Origin: Indibacter alkaliphilus LW1 | Lineage (GTDB): Bacteria; Bacteroidota; Bacteroidia; Cytophagales; Cyclobacteriaceae | DNA: 64,000 bases | NCBI RefSeq assembly: GCF_000295935.2 | Contig: NZ_ALWO02000052.1 | Coordinates: 248,001-312,000, forward strand | Reading direction: 5' to 3' | Part shown: piece after piece, positions 1 through 8,153 of the stretch | How positions within the stretch are numbered: position 1 is the first letter of the stretch | How the letters are laid out: each line of letters starts with the position of its first letter | Notes under the pieces: generated by a model | What the model saw: the letters and a program-made list of their open reading frames with translations, nothing else | The model's database searches: none | Told to the model about the DNA's origin: nothing | Position numbers and translations under genes: made by a program

Positions 1-273
1 CTGAAGTTGGTTTACATGGATCAAGGTATCATTTTGGAATGGAGGATTACCAATAATGCCAAACTCCCTCACGGTAGCGGAAATATGGGGGAACCTTCGG
101 AAAATACTCAGGCTGATATTGTTGAAGTCATAATAGACCTGTGCATTGACTGATGCCTGTATTTCTCTGTCAATTCTTTCAGCTATTTTATCTTTGAAAA
201 TAAATGGGAGTGCTATCAGGATCCCTAGAATTAAGAGAAATACGGCACCCGCTATCAACAGTTTTTTTTTCAT
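1..273 (-). CDS. AsmA-like family protein, N-terminal part (cut by window edge)
   Basis: The frame runs leftward from an ATG at 273 and leaves the window after 91 codons, so most of the protein is missing. Three lysines encoded by a run of nine A follow the start; then comes one hydrophobic segment (about residues 6-25), a basic/acidic FKDKIAERID stretch, and a SLSIFRRFPHIS segment before a GNPPF-DTL motif. This order (N-terminal anchor, then a Leu/Phe-Arg-x-Phe-Pro block) is typical of AsmA-like proteins, large envelope proteins anchored in the inner membrane and linked to lipid or outer-membrane homeostasis. It lies 59 bases downstream of the inositol monophosphatase gene on the same strand and may end that operon. 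The call relies on the N-terminus only. Confidence 0.7.
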   Translation of the reverse strand, partial: MKKKLLIAGAVFLLILGILIALPFIFKDKIAERIDREIQASVNAQVYYDFNNISLSIFRRFPHISATVREFGIIGNPPFQNDTLIHVNQLQ

Positions 274-332
274 GACACCAATGAGTTTTTAATTTTAAAC
301 GAAAATCCCTCTAAAGAGTCTTGCGTTTTGGA

Positions 333-1124
333 TTACCAGACTTTTTGGATTTCGCCCATAAGTTCTGTATGTACATGCGAATTACTTGCCAAGATTGTTT
401 TTCCAAACAAATAGTCATTGTCACCTTCAAAATCTGTGACTTTTCCTCCTGCCTCTTGTAGGATAATTACACCTGCGGCCACATCGTAAGGCTTGAGGTC
501 GTATTCGAAAAATCCTTCAGATCTTCCACATGCCACATAGCATAGATCAGTAGCAGCACTACCCATTCTTCTTAATCCATGGCAGGTTTCCATAAGGCTT
601 CGCAAAATTTTCAGGTAATTATCAATCTTACTGAATGCCGAATAAGGGAACCCCGTTACTACTAAGCTTTCGGAAAGTGTTTTAGGTTTGCTGACTTGAA
701 TTTTTTTCTCGTTTAGATAGGCTCCGTTTCCTTTACTGGCGTAAAAGCATTCATCAAAATTGACTTCATAGACTACTCCCAATACAATTTCGTCTTTGTA
801 TTTGAGCCCTATACTTACTGCAAAAATCGGAATACCATGAATAAAATTGGTGGTACCATCCAAAGGATCTATGATCCAGGTATAGTCCTTTCCACTTTGA
901 CCTGCAGTGCCTTCTTCAGCTATAAAATCAGCTTCCGGCAAAATTTCTCTCAATTGGCTGACGATTATCTTTTCGGCTTCTTTGTCCACATAAGATACCA
1001 GGTCATTCAATCCCTTTGACTCTATTTTGTTCCTATCAAAGGTTTTGGATTCCTGACGGATAAATGCACCGGCAGTTTTGGCTGTATCAATTGTTTGCTT
1101 AAGAATGTTGGATAATTCTATCAT
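333..1124 (-). CDS. Inositol monophosphatase family protein (SuhB-like)
   Basis: 263 residues, the usual family length, starting at ATG 1124. The metal-binding signatures are present in order: EE near residues 70-71, IDPLDGTTN at about 85-93, and a C-terminal KPYDVAAG motif corresponding to the WD box. Family members are cytosolic Mg-dependent phosphatases acting on inositol monophosphate, other sugar phosphates or the NADP family; the substrate cannot be told from sequence. No signal peptide is visible. It is last but one in a leftward gene string after rsmI (41-base gap), suggesting housekeeping co-transcription. Confidence 0.9.
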   Translation of the reverse strand: MIELSNILKQTIDTAKTAGAFIRQESKTFDRNKIESKGLNDLVSYVDKEAEKIIVSQLREILPEADFIAEEGTAGQSGKDYTWIIDPLDGTTNFIHGIPIFAVSIGLKYKDEIVLGVVYEVNFDECFYASKGNGAYLNEKKIQVSKPKTLSESLVVTGFPYSAFSKIDNYLKILRSLMETCHGLRRMGSAATDLCYVACGRSEGFFEYDLKPYDVAAGVIILQEAGGKVTDFEGDNDYLFGKTILASNSHVHTELMGEIQKVW

Positions 1125-1165
1125 TTTTAATTTGATTTTTTGATTAATGAAAGGTTGAGGGGCTT

Positions 1166-1855
1166 TTATTTGCCCTGAACTACCAAGACAATTTCTCCTT
1201 TAATCGGATTTTCTTGATAATAGGCAATCAGTTCTTCTAGAGTTCCTCTGACATTTTCTTCATAAAGTTTTGTCAGCTCTCTGGAGACACTTGCCATACG
1301 TTCAGGCCCAAAGGCTTCTGCAAACTGCTCCAGGGTTTTCATCAGCCGATGCGGAGATTCATAAAATATCATGGTTCGGCCTTCATCTTTGAGGTTTTCT
1401 ATTCTGGTTTTTCTTCCCTTTTTGTGAGGAAGAAAACCCTCAAAAGTAAAGCGGTCATTGGGCAGGCCTGAATTGACCAATGCCGGGACGAAAGCTGTCG
1501 CTCCAGGTAAACAGTTGACTGTCAAGCCGGCCTCATTGGCGGCTCTTACGAGCAAAAAACCAGGATCTGAAATACCAGGTGTTCCGGCATCACTGACCAA
1601 GGCCATCGTCTCTCCTCTTTTAAGTCGGTCAATGAGCTTTTCTACGGTTTTGTGCTCATTGAAAATATGGTAGCTTTGAAGCGGTCGCTGGATTTCAAAA
1701 TGCTTGAGAAGCTTTCCTGTAGTCCGCGTATCTTCTGCCAAGATCACGTCCACTGACTTCAGAATATCAATTGCCCGAAAGGTAATATCCTGAAGATTTC
1801 CTATTGGAGTAGGGACCAAATAGAGGCTTACTGCTGTTTCTGCCAAGTCGGACAT
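1166..1855 (-). CDS. rsmI: 16S rRNA (cytidine1402-2'-O)-methyltransferase RsmI
   Basis: 229 residues. The tetrapyrrole-methylase fold is seen from VPTPIGNLQDIT near residue 14, followed by AEDTRTTGKLL and the SAM-binding loop SDAGTPGISDPG around residues 88-99, the RsmI hallmarks. The enzyme methylates the ribose of C1402 in the 16S rRNA decoding centre. It is shorter than the E. coli protein (about 286 residues) because the C-terminal extension is absent, which is common in Bacteroidota. The start lies only 3 bases after the stop of the pterin dehydratase gene, so the two are probably translated from one message. Confidence 0.95.
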   Translation of the reverse strand: MSDLAETAVSLYLVPTPIGNLQDITFRAIDILKSVDVILAEDTRTTGKLLKHFEIQRPLQSYHIFNEHKTVEKLIDRLKRGETMALVSDAGTPGISDPGFLLVRAANEAGLTVNCLPGATAFVPALVNSGLPNDRFTFEGFLPHKKGRKTRIENLKDEGRTMIFYESPHRLMKTLEQFAEAFGPERMASVSRELTKLYEENVRGTLEELIAYYQENPIKGEIVLVVQGK

Positions 1856-1858
1856 ATA

Positions 1859-2086
1859 TTAAATCTTATCGATGGCTTTGGCCAGTTGACGATCCTTTTC
1901 GGTGATTGTATTTCCGGCATCATGGGTGGTGAGCTCTATAGTTACTTTATTGTATACATTGCTCCAATTGGGGTGATGGCCCTGAGCCTCCGCCAAAAAA
2001 GCAACCCTACACATAAAAGCAAAGGCTTCCTGAAAATCCTTAAATTCAAAAGTTCTGCAAAGTTTATTGTTTTCTTCTTTCCACAT
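1859..2086 (-). CDS. 4a-hydroxytetrahydrobiopterin dehydratase (PCD/DCoH family)
   Basis: 75 residues from the preferred ATG at 2086 (MWKEENNK). A start at 2110 would add eight residues and overlap the upstream gene by 11 bases, so the inner start is favoured. The core [13 protein letters not shown] and LTTHDAGN motifs carry the histidines of the pterin-4a-carbinolamine dehydratase active site. The family recycles the pterin cofactor of aromatic amino acid hydroxylases by removing water from 4a-hydroxytetrahydrobiopterin. No phenylalanine hydroxylase gene lies in the window, so the partner is not visible. It sits between DUF493 and rsmI in a tightly packed leftward operon. Confidence 0.9.
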   Translation of the reverse strand: MWKEENNKLCRTFEFKDFQEAFAFMCRVAFLAEAQGHHPNWSNVYNKVTIELTTHDAGNTITEKDRQLAKAIDKI

Positions 2087-2099
2087 GATTTTTTTGGTT

Positions 2100-2366
2100 T
2101 TAAAGTGCAATCACTCCTTCAATTTTTGAAGCAGATTCATAAATTTCCATAATGGACTCCGAGCTGGACATCATGGCTTTGATTGTAACTGAAACATAAG
2201 TCCCTTTAGAAGATTCTTTCAGTTCTATTTTATTGTTGGGGAGAAGCTTGGCTACTTCCTGTTCTCTACCTTTTGGTACAATGAATTTGAACATGTAAAG
2301 TGAAGGAAAAGAGGTCTGTGCATCCAGTTTTTCCTTAAAGGCTTCACGGTTAAATGTGTTTTTCAT
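2100..2366 (-). CDS. DUF493 (YbeD-like) family protein
   Basis: 88 residues from ATG 2366. The pattern [12 protein letters not shown], then a [13 protein letters not shown] strand and a [16 protein letters not shown] helix, matches the small alpha/beta ACT-like fold of DUF493/YbeD. The family's molecular role is poorly defined, although E. coli YbeD lies beside lipoate genes. Here it is the first gene of a leftward string with pterin dehydratase, rsmI and inositol monophosphatase. Its leader carries TAATTTTC, a near match to a Bacteroidota -7 box. Function is left open. Confidence 0.85.
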   Translation of the reverse strand: MKNTFNREAFKEKLDAQTSFPSLYMFKFIVPKGREQEVAKLLPNNKIELKESSKGTYVSVTIKAMMSSSESIMEIYESASKIEGVIAL

Positions 2367-2420
2367 ATTTCACTAATTTAAAACTTTAACAGCATACAGC
2401 GAAAATTAAATCCATGATAT

Positions 2421-2452
2421 AAAAAAACCCGTGAAGTTGTTCACGGGTTTTT
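2421..2452 (-). terminator. Rho-independent terminator of ppiD
   Basis: A perfect 13-bp stem (2423-2435 with 2440-2452) closes a GTTG loop. Read leftward it ends in a run of seven U encoded by the A run 2421-2427, and it lies just beyond the ppiD stop codon. Confidence 0.9.
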
Positions 2453-2472
2453 AGAAGGATACTTATGGTTTT

Positions 2473-4584
2473 TTAAAAAAACTTATATCTATAATCTTTG
2501 ACATTGGCCAAGTCCTCCAGAGCCATCATAATCATATATGCTGTTCTTTGGGAAGAGTTTAATGTCAATTGTCTTTGGAAGCTGCTATAGTCTCCCACTT
2601 CAGTTGCAGGTGTTAAAGAATTAAGTTTAAGAACAATGATTCCTACATCTTCTTGGACAGGCTCACTAATTTGTCCACTTTCATTTAAACCGAATGCCGC
2701 TCCTACTGCTCTTGGTGCAAAACCAACTCCCGGAAGTACTGAAGCTGAAAGTTTCAGATCAGGAGTATTGTCCAAAGATGCATCATCAGGAAATACTGAT
2801 CTCATTTCTTCAAGAGTTGATTTTCCAGAGATTTGATCTTTGATCATTTTGGCTTTTTTCTCATTTCTTACCTGCGTCAAGACTTGAGGCCTCACTTGAT
2901 CCAGCGTAGCTGTGCCCTCCTCATATCTTTTTTTCAAGGAAGCCACCACATAGGCATTGTCCAATTCGAATACCGGAGAAACTTTTCCTTCGGACGCATC
3001 ATTGAAGGCCCAACGGATTACCTCTCTTGCATTTGTGAGATTGTTCAGGTTTCGGGCAAAAGCATCCACATTGTTTGCCTGGATGATTCTGTAACCTTCT
3101 TTTTCTGCATTTTGTCTGAACTCATTGGCATTGCCCGCATTTGTTGCAAAGAAGTCAGCGTTTCTGTACACGTCGTTTCTGGTAGCATCACTGGCTATTA
3201 ATTCTCTTTCTATAGTGGCGATTTTGTAAGTCTCTGTCTTAGGAAGGTCCGTCACACTGATGATATGGTAGCCATATTCTGTTTCTACCAATCTATTGAT
3301 CAGGCCTGTATTCCTTTGAGCAAAGGAAACATCTGCAAACTCGTCTACAAAGTCTTCTTTTGCAAACCAGCCCAGGTCACCACCTCTTTGAGCAGTTCCA
3401 TCCTGACCATATTGTGAAGCCGCAGTGGCAAAGTTTAACCCCTCCTGAATTTCTTTCAGGACACTTTCAGCATTTTGCTTTACTTCTGATTTTGCATCAT
3501 CGCTCAACCCTTGAGTACCAAACAGAATATGTGAGGCACGCATTCTTGGAGTTCCATCATACTTCCTTGTGATTTTGTAAGTCACATAAGTGGATCTGTT
3601 GGTAAGGAAAGGGCCATATACTTCGCCCTCTTTAATATCATCAACATTGGATGTCAAAGAAGCTGGAAGCGCATCCCCAGGAAGGATGGTTTGGAAAGGT
3701 CTTTGAGCGTCCGAATTTCTAAGTGCAAAGACAGAATCAGTTTCTGTGTTTTTTAGCTCATCCGTTAACTGCCTGATCTCAGAAATGACAGCTGCTGAAT
3801 CTTCGCTGCTAGGGTTGATCGAAAAGCTCACGTATTCCAAATCTGCGGCGTTGGACACCTTAAACTTCTCTTTATTCTTACTGATATAATCTCTAAGTTC
3901 ACTATCAGAAACATTTACTGCAGTATCAGCGATTACATAGAAAGGGATAAATAAGTGATCAACGTCTGCAATGGTATTGGCCATTTTATGCTCCATTCTT
4001 CCTTCTGCTTTGGTAGCATATTCAGAAGTGGACAATAGATTATCATATTTGACTCTCAGTCTTGCATCTGCAAACAAACGCTCCTGTTGTGCCCAAAAAG
4101 CCCTTTGTTCTGGAGCTGCATCTTCTAGGGACTGAAGAAAAGCCACCAACTGATTTCTGTCGAATTCTCCTGTTTCAGGATTGGTCAATTGTTGTCTAAG
4201 TTCGGCAATGATATTTTTGCCTTGAACCATATCTACCAATTCGGCATCAGTCACTGTCAAGCCCAATTCATCAAACTGGGTATCAAATACCTTGTCAACG
4301 ATCAGCGCCTGCCAAGCCTGCTCTCTGATACTGTTCATTTCATTTTCAGAAGGAGTCCTTCCAGTATTTTGCTGAAACTGGAATTTGATTTCTTCTATTT
4401 TTTGAATGTATTCTTCATAAGAAATACTTTCACCTGCAATCTCACCTACCTTGTTTGAACCTCCACCCAGCAGGGTTGAGTTTGGACTTAGGATATCTCC
4501 CCCTACAAGGAAGAAGATCAAGCCCACTGTTATAACGCCGATTGCAAGACCTGTTCTCTGTCTGATTTTTTTAATTAATGCCAT
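2473..4584 (-). CDS. ppiD: SurA/PpiD-type peptidylprolyl isomerase, membrane-anchored periplasmic foldase
   Basis: 703 residues. One transmembrane helix near residues 13-30 (GLAIGVITVGLIFFLVGG) anchors the protein; a SurA_N-like helical chaperone region follows (about 45-230), then a parvulin PPIC domain around residues 345-440 marked by ASHILFG, RGGDLGWFA and GYHIISV. A long C-terminal part resembles a second, degenerate chaperone/PPIase region. PpiD assists folding of proteins emerging into the periplasm. It follows the CNNM/CBS gene by 86 bases and has its own promoter-like sequence and terminator, so it may form a separate unit. The ATG at 4584 gives MALIKKIRQRTG, the expected positive-inside start. 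Confidence 0.92.
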   Translation of the reverse strand: MALIKKIRQRTGLAIGVITVGLIFFLVGGDILSPNSTLLGGGSNKVGEIAGESISYEEYIQKIEEIKFQFQQNTGRTPSENEMNSIREQAWQALIVDKVFDTQFDELGLTVTDAELVDMVQGKNIIAELRQQLTNPETGEFDRNQLVAFLQSLEDAAPEQRAFWAQQERLFADARLRVKYDNLLSTSEYATKAEGRMEHKMANTIADVDHLFIPFYVIADTAVNVSDSELRDYISKNKEKFKVSNAADLEYVSFSINPSSEDSAAVISEIRQLTDELKNTETDSVFALRNSDAQRPFQTILPGDALPASLTSNVDDIKEGEVYGPFLTNRSTYVTYKITRKYDGTPRMRASHILFGTQGLSDDAKSEVKQNAESVLKEIQEGLNFATAASQYGQDGTAQRGGDLGWFAKEDFVDEFADVSFAQRNTGLINRLVETEYGYHIISVTDLPKTETYKIATIERELIASDATRNDVYRNADFFATNAGNANEFRQNAEKEGYRIIQANNVDAFARNLNNLTNAREVIRWAFNDASEGKVSPVFELDNAYVVASLKKRYEEGTATLDQVRPQVLTQVRNEKKAKMIKDQISGKSTLEEMRSVFPDDASLDNTPDLKLSASVLPGVGFAPRAVGAAFGLNESGQISEPVQEDVGIIVLKLNSLTPATEVGDYSSFQRQLTLNSSQRTAYMIMMALEDLANVKDYRYKFF

Positions 4585-4607
4585 TCTACTGGTTTTTTGA
4601 AGTGCCG

Positions 4608-4637
4608 CAAAATAATTACATCTAGTGCTAAATTCAA
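4608..4637 (-). promoter_or_regulatory. Candidate Bacteroidota promoter of ppiD
   Basis: On the minus strand TTG (4637-4635) is followed after 20 bases by TATTTTG (4614-4608), one base short of the TAnnTTTG consensus. It ends 23 bases before the ppiD ATG. Confidence 0.4.
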
Positions 4638-4670
4638 AATAATATCACTGTCAATAAATTACTTATTGGC

Positions 4671-5948
4671 TTAAAGGTTGGGATTGATTTTTATTTTAAG
4701 GGTTTCTATTCTGTGATCTTGCTTTGAAGCGACTGTAAAGGTAAAGGATTCATAGACGACTGACTGCCCTTTTTGCGGTATATCTTCTGTAAGTGAGAGA
4801 ATAAATCCCGCAAGCGTTTCAAATTCCCCGTATGGCAGTGCCCAGCCATACTTTTCATTGAGATAATCGATCTCATGTCTGGCACTCATTAGAAATTCCG
4901 TTTCTGAAATTTTCTGCTCTACAAGGTCATCGCTGTCATATTCATCCTGAATTTCTCCGAAAATCTCCTCAATAATATCTTCCATACTCACAATTCCACT
5001 GGTACCACCGAACTCATCCACTACCAGGGCCAGACTTTTTCGCTCTTTGATAAACTGGATCAAAAGTTCATTGGCCAAGGCTGATTCCGGCACAATTATG
5101 ATATTGGTGAGAATGTCTGTTATCTTCTTGGGTTTTTTGAAGAGCTCCAATTGGTGACAGTATCCAATCACGTCATCTATGGATTCTTTATATACTATTA
5201 TTTTAGAATGCCCGCTTTCGGCAAAGGTTTTTTTGAGATCCTCTATGTTTTCTTCAATTTCCACAGCGACAATATCAGTTCTGGGAACCATACATTCTCT
5301 TACTCTGATGGTTTTGAATTCTACTGCATTGTCAAATATCTTCGTATCTATTTCCAATTTCGAGTCTTCATCTATGTGATGAAGATTGTTTTGAATAAAG
5401 CTGTTGAGATCAGTTACTTTAAAAACAGGTTTATCTTCATTGTACTCTAAGCCCAATACTTTGGTAATAAAGAATCTTGAGAGTCCTACCACCAGCCAAA
5501 CAATGGGGTACATGATCAAATAGATTGCTTGAAAAGGAAGGGAAAAAGCAGCCAATAGCCTGTTAGGGTTCAGAATAAAGATGCTTTTAGGCAAAAACTC
5601 GGCTGTTACCAGAACAATCAAGGTTGAAATAACAGTCTGTGAAATCATGACAGTCGCCTGATTGTCTATGTCATCCGGTAAATATCCCCTAATCCAAGGC
5701 TCCAGAAGATTGGCCATGAAGATCCCGTAAAGCACCAAAGCAATGGTATTACCTATCAATGTAGTGCCTAAAAATTGTCCGGGTTTCTGGATGAATCCTG
5801 AGAGAATTTTCCCGGTAAGGAGTCCCTGTTTATTTTGAAGCTCGATCTGTAATTTGTTGGCTGAAATAAAAGCGATTTCAATCCCTGAAAAAAACGCAGA
5901 AAACAAAAGAGTGATCAAGACATAAACGAGATATTGACTTTCTATCAT
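4671..5948 (-). CDS. CNNM/CBS/CorC_HlyC membrane protein (hemolysin family; GldE-like)
   Basis: 425 residues. A CNNM (DUF21) transmembrane domain with about four hydrophobic segments covers roughly residues 1-195, starting ALITLLFSAFFSGIEIAF. A paired CBS region (about 205-330, with RVRECMVPRTDIVAV and LVVDEFGGTSGIVSMEDIIEE) and a C-terminal CorC/HlyC domain follow. The family includes Mg/Co efflux proteins and the gliding-motility protein GldE; sequence alone does not separate them. The start ATG overlaps the stop of the preceding 70-residue membrane gene by 4 bases, indicating translational coupling in the lptC operon. Confidence 0.88.
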   Translation of the reverse strand: MIESQYLVYVLITLLFSAFFSGIEIAFISANKLQIELQNKQGLLTGKILSGFIQKPGQFLGTTLIGNTIALVLYGIFMANLLEPWIRGYLPDDIDNQATVMISQTVISTLIVLVTAEFLPKSIFILNPNRLLAAFSLPFQAIYLIMYPIVWLVVGLSRFFITKVLGLEYNEDKPVFKVTDLNSFIQNNLHHIDEDSKLEIDTKIFDNAVEFKTIRVRECMVPRTDIVAVEIEENIEDLKKTFAESGHSKIIVYKESIDDVIGYCHQLELFKKPKKITDILTNIIIVPESALANELLIQFIKERKSLALVVDEFGGTSGIVSMEDIIEEIFGEIQDEYDSDDLVEQKISETEFLMSARHEIDYLNEKYGWALPYGEFETLAGFILSLTEDIPQKGQSVVYESFTFTVASKQDHRIETLKIKINPNL

Positions 5949-6157
5949 CTCTTTTTCTGTTTAGGCTTTTTGGAGGAATTGCTATTTTCCTCTTGTTCTT
6001 TTTGCTTGTTTTTCCTGAACTTATACCAAAAAAGCAAAGCTACTGAAAGCATAAAGATCGGATAGGATGCTATGATCCCGACAGTGATCATTTGATGTGT
6101 ACCAATGATGACAGTGGCAGCAGCTAGGGACAATATGGAAATATTGCTGATTTTCAC
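5945..6157 (-). CDS. Small two-helix membrane protein, conserved position next to lptC
   Basis: 70 residues with two hydrophobic stretches (about 6-24 and 29-45) and a strongly charged K/E/S-rich C-terminus (KKPKQKKR end), predicted to face the cytoplasm. No family was recognised. It starts one base after lptC and overlaps the CNNM/CBS gene by 4 bases, so it is translated with both. A role in the LPS-transport or envelope operon is inferred from position alone. Confidence 0.75.
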   Translation of the reverse strand: MKISNISILSLAAATVIIGTHQMITVGIIASYPIFMLSVALLFWYKFRKNKQKEQEENSNSSKKPKQKKR

Positions 6158-6158
6158 T

Positions 6159-6713
6159 TTAGTTGTTTTCTCCGGGAAGTATGGTCCTGCTGTTTGTTAC
6201 TTTAAATAGTTTGTATTCGCTGAAGCTTTCATCAGCTTCCATTCCTGTTCCATTGAAGAGGGTTTCACGTTCTTCGATGGTTACAAATTTATCCGTGTAG
6301 ATTTTTTTTGCATTTGGATCCCAAAAGAGCTCTTCCGAAGAAAGCTTTTGGTCTTTTTCCAAATTATGAACCCTTACATCGCCCTCACCTCTGTATAGAT
6401 TGTCTTTTTTGATATAAAAACCCTTATCAGCCCGCATTGTAGTGGTAATGTTTCCTTCTTCGTCAAAAAAGGTAATATCTATACCCTCTGGAAATTCAAA
6501 GTCTCCCACATCAAATTCTACTTGCTTTGGAGCCTTTAAATGCGTCCGCACTATTGCAGAATCGCTATGGTATAAATCAATGTCCAAAGCAACTTTAATC
6601 GGTCCAAGGTATGGCTCCAGTAAGCTGCTGTCTATTTCTTCTTCACACCCGTAAAGAAACATTGTCAAAAGCCCTAATGCTAAGAAATTCCGGATTCTTA
6701 TTTTCGACTTCAT
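6159..6713 (-). CDS. lptC: LptC-like LPS export lipoprotein
   Basis: 184 residues with a lipoprotein signal ending at Cys23 (FLYGC). Acidic residues follow the Cys, and then a beta-rich OstA/LptC-like region (for example GIDITFFDEEGNITTTMRADKGFYI and ELFWDPNAKKIYTDKFVTI) with the repeated short strands of the LPS-binding jellyroll. LptC bridges the inner-membrane LptBFG transporter to LptA. In Bacteroidota it is commonly a lipoprotein, unlike the TM-anchored E. coli form. The gene is preceded by a terminator (6793-6818), so transcription probably starts in the 6714-6790 gap. Confidence 0.85.
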   Translation of the reverse strand: MKSKIRIRNFLALGLLTMFLYGCEEEIDSSLLEPYLGPIKVALDIDLYHSDSAIVRTHLKAPKQVEFDVGDFEFPEGIDITFFDEEGNITTTMRADKGFYIKKDNLYRGEGDVRVHNLEKDQKLSSEELFWDPNAKKIYTDKFVTIEERETLFNGTGMEADESFSEYKLFKVTNSRTILPGENN

Positions 6714-6790
6714 GGAGCAAAGATATCAAAAGATTGCTGATTGATGGAATATTGAATTTGAGATGATATTTTTCAAGGACCTTTAGATAA

Positions 6791-6820
6791 AAAAAGGCAG
6801 CCAAGAATGACTGCCTTTCC
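6791..6820 (-). terminator. Terminator after the TPR protein gene
   Basis: An 8-bp stem (6793-6800 with 6811-6818) with a 10-base loop is preceded on the plus strand by an A run, giving a U tract when read leftward. It separates the coaX/OMP/TPR unit from lptC. Confidence 0.75.
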
Positions 6821-6843
6821 GATTTATATTTTTATGCTTTTAA

Positions 6844-8145
6844 TTAATCACGTGTGGCAAGGGTGACAGTCTCTCCAACCCAACAACCGGTATTCATAGT
6901 AGAACCTGCCTGAAGTCCTTCTGTAAATAACTCCTCTTTGGATGGGAATCTTGCCCTTGCATCTCTCATACCCTCGTTGTTACCTGCCCTTTGGAAAGCA
7001 TTGTAAGCAGCGATATATACTGAGTAATCCTTAGCTCTACTTTCTCCGCCCTTACAGTCGTTGAAAGAACCCATGTACAATTGGCCAATCATTGTGTAAG
7101 CATCAGACATTTTATCAGGGTCTAATTTAGCAGCTTCCTGAGCAGAAGCTCTTGCTGCTGACTTCCTTCCTGATTGTGCATGTACTTTTGCAAGATCAAA
7201 TTGAACTTCAGCTTTTTGCTTGTCATTCTCAGCCAATGTCAAAGCTTTTTCCAATACAGGCTGTGCTTTGTCATATTCTCTGTTTTGCATATATCTCATC
7301 GCTCTTACTTGAGAGGTTGAGAATGTAGGATTATCGGAGTCAATAAGTTCCAGCGCAGTAAGGAAGGTTTGAGAAGACAAACACTTATACTGAATGGAAT
7401 ATTTCATGATTTGTTGTGCCAGTAGAAGATTTTGTGGATCTTTTTCCAATCTTGGACCTAATGTGTTATCGATAAATTCACAATTGATGAGTTCCATTGC
7501 TACCAACAAAGCTTCCACATTTGACTTCGGTGTAGAAACATCCACGCCTTGAGCTTCAGCTTCATCCAATAATTGCGAAATCTTATCATGAATTCCCAAA
7601 ACTTCTACATCTGAATAAGCTTTATTTAATAAATAATGTCTTCTGACTAAGTCAAAATAAGCTGCTGCATATGCAGGGTTGATTGTTCCATTAACTTCAA
7701 AAGCTCTATCATATACACCTACTGCTTCGGCAAGTTTAGCTTTGTCATCTCTGTAGTATTGATAACCGTAATAAGCTTTATTTTCAATCCACCTGGATTC
7801 ATTATCATAGTGCTTTTTTCTTAGATCGTATACGGTCATTACAGAATCTTGGTAAACTCTTTTCTGTGCCGCATCTGAAGTGGCATTGGCAGCTCCATTG
7901 TAAATGGTAACTCCATTAATGTAAATGGACTCATTCAAATCAGGCACATTGGTCAACAACCAATGTAAGCCTTGGGTGGCTTCCACAAACTGCTCAGATT
8001 TCATGTAATCTGTGTAAGCAGCGTTAAGCTCTCTTGCTTTTGCCTCCATTGCCTCATCAGCAGGCCAATTCCAATTTTGCGCCTGAGCGAAACCTGCCAC
8101 TAAAATGGTCAGTAACCCGGCTAATACACTTTTAACTTTCATCAT
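6844..8145 (-). CDS. Secreted tetratricopeptide-like repeat protein
   Basis: 433 residues with a clear signal peptide (MMKVKSVLAGLLTILVAGFAQA, cleavage after AQA). Helical repeats of TPR type are visible in the middle and C-terminal parts (for example AMRYMQNREYDKAQPVLEKAL and VQFDLAKVHAQSGRKSAARASA, about residues 280-345). TPR scaffolds mediate protein interactions, and no enzymatic motif was seen. It lies 8 bases after the outer-membrane protein gene in the coaX operon, a neighbourhood conserved in Bacteroidota. A periplasmic scaffold or assembly role is inferred. Confidence 0.82.
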   Translation of the reverse strand: MMKVKSVLAGLLTILVAGFAQAQNWNWPADEAMEAKARELNAAYTDYMKSEQFVEATQGLHWLLTNVPDLNESIYINGVTIYNGAANATSDAAQKRVYQDSVMTVYDLRKKHYDNESRWIENKAYYGYQYYRDDKAKLAEAVGVYDRAFEVNGTINPAYAAAYFDLVRRHYLLNKAYSDVEVLGIHDKISQLLDEAEAQGVDVSTPKSNVEALLVAMELINCEFIDNTLGPRLEKDPQNLLLAQQIMKYSIQYKCLSSQTFLTALELIDSDNPTFSTSQVRAMRYMQNREYDKAQPVLEKALTLAENDKQKAEVQFDLAKVHAQSGRKSAARASAQEAAKLDPDKMSDAYTMIGQLYMGSFNDCKGGESRAKDYSVYIAAYNAFQRAGNNEGMRDARARFPSKEELFTEGLQAGSTMNTGCWVGETVTLATRD

Positions 8146-8153
8146 CGTTAAAT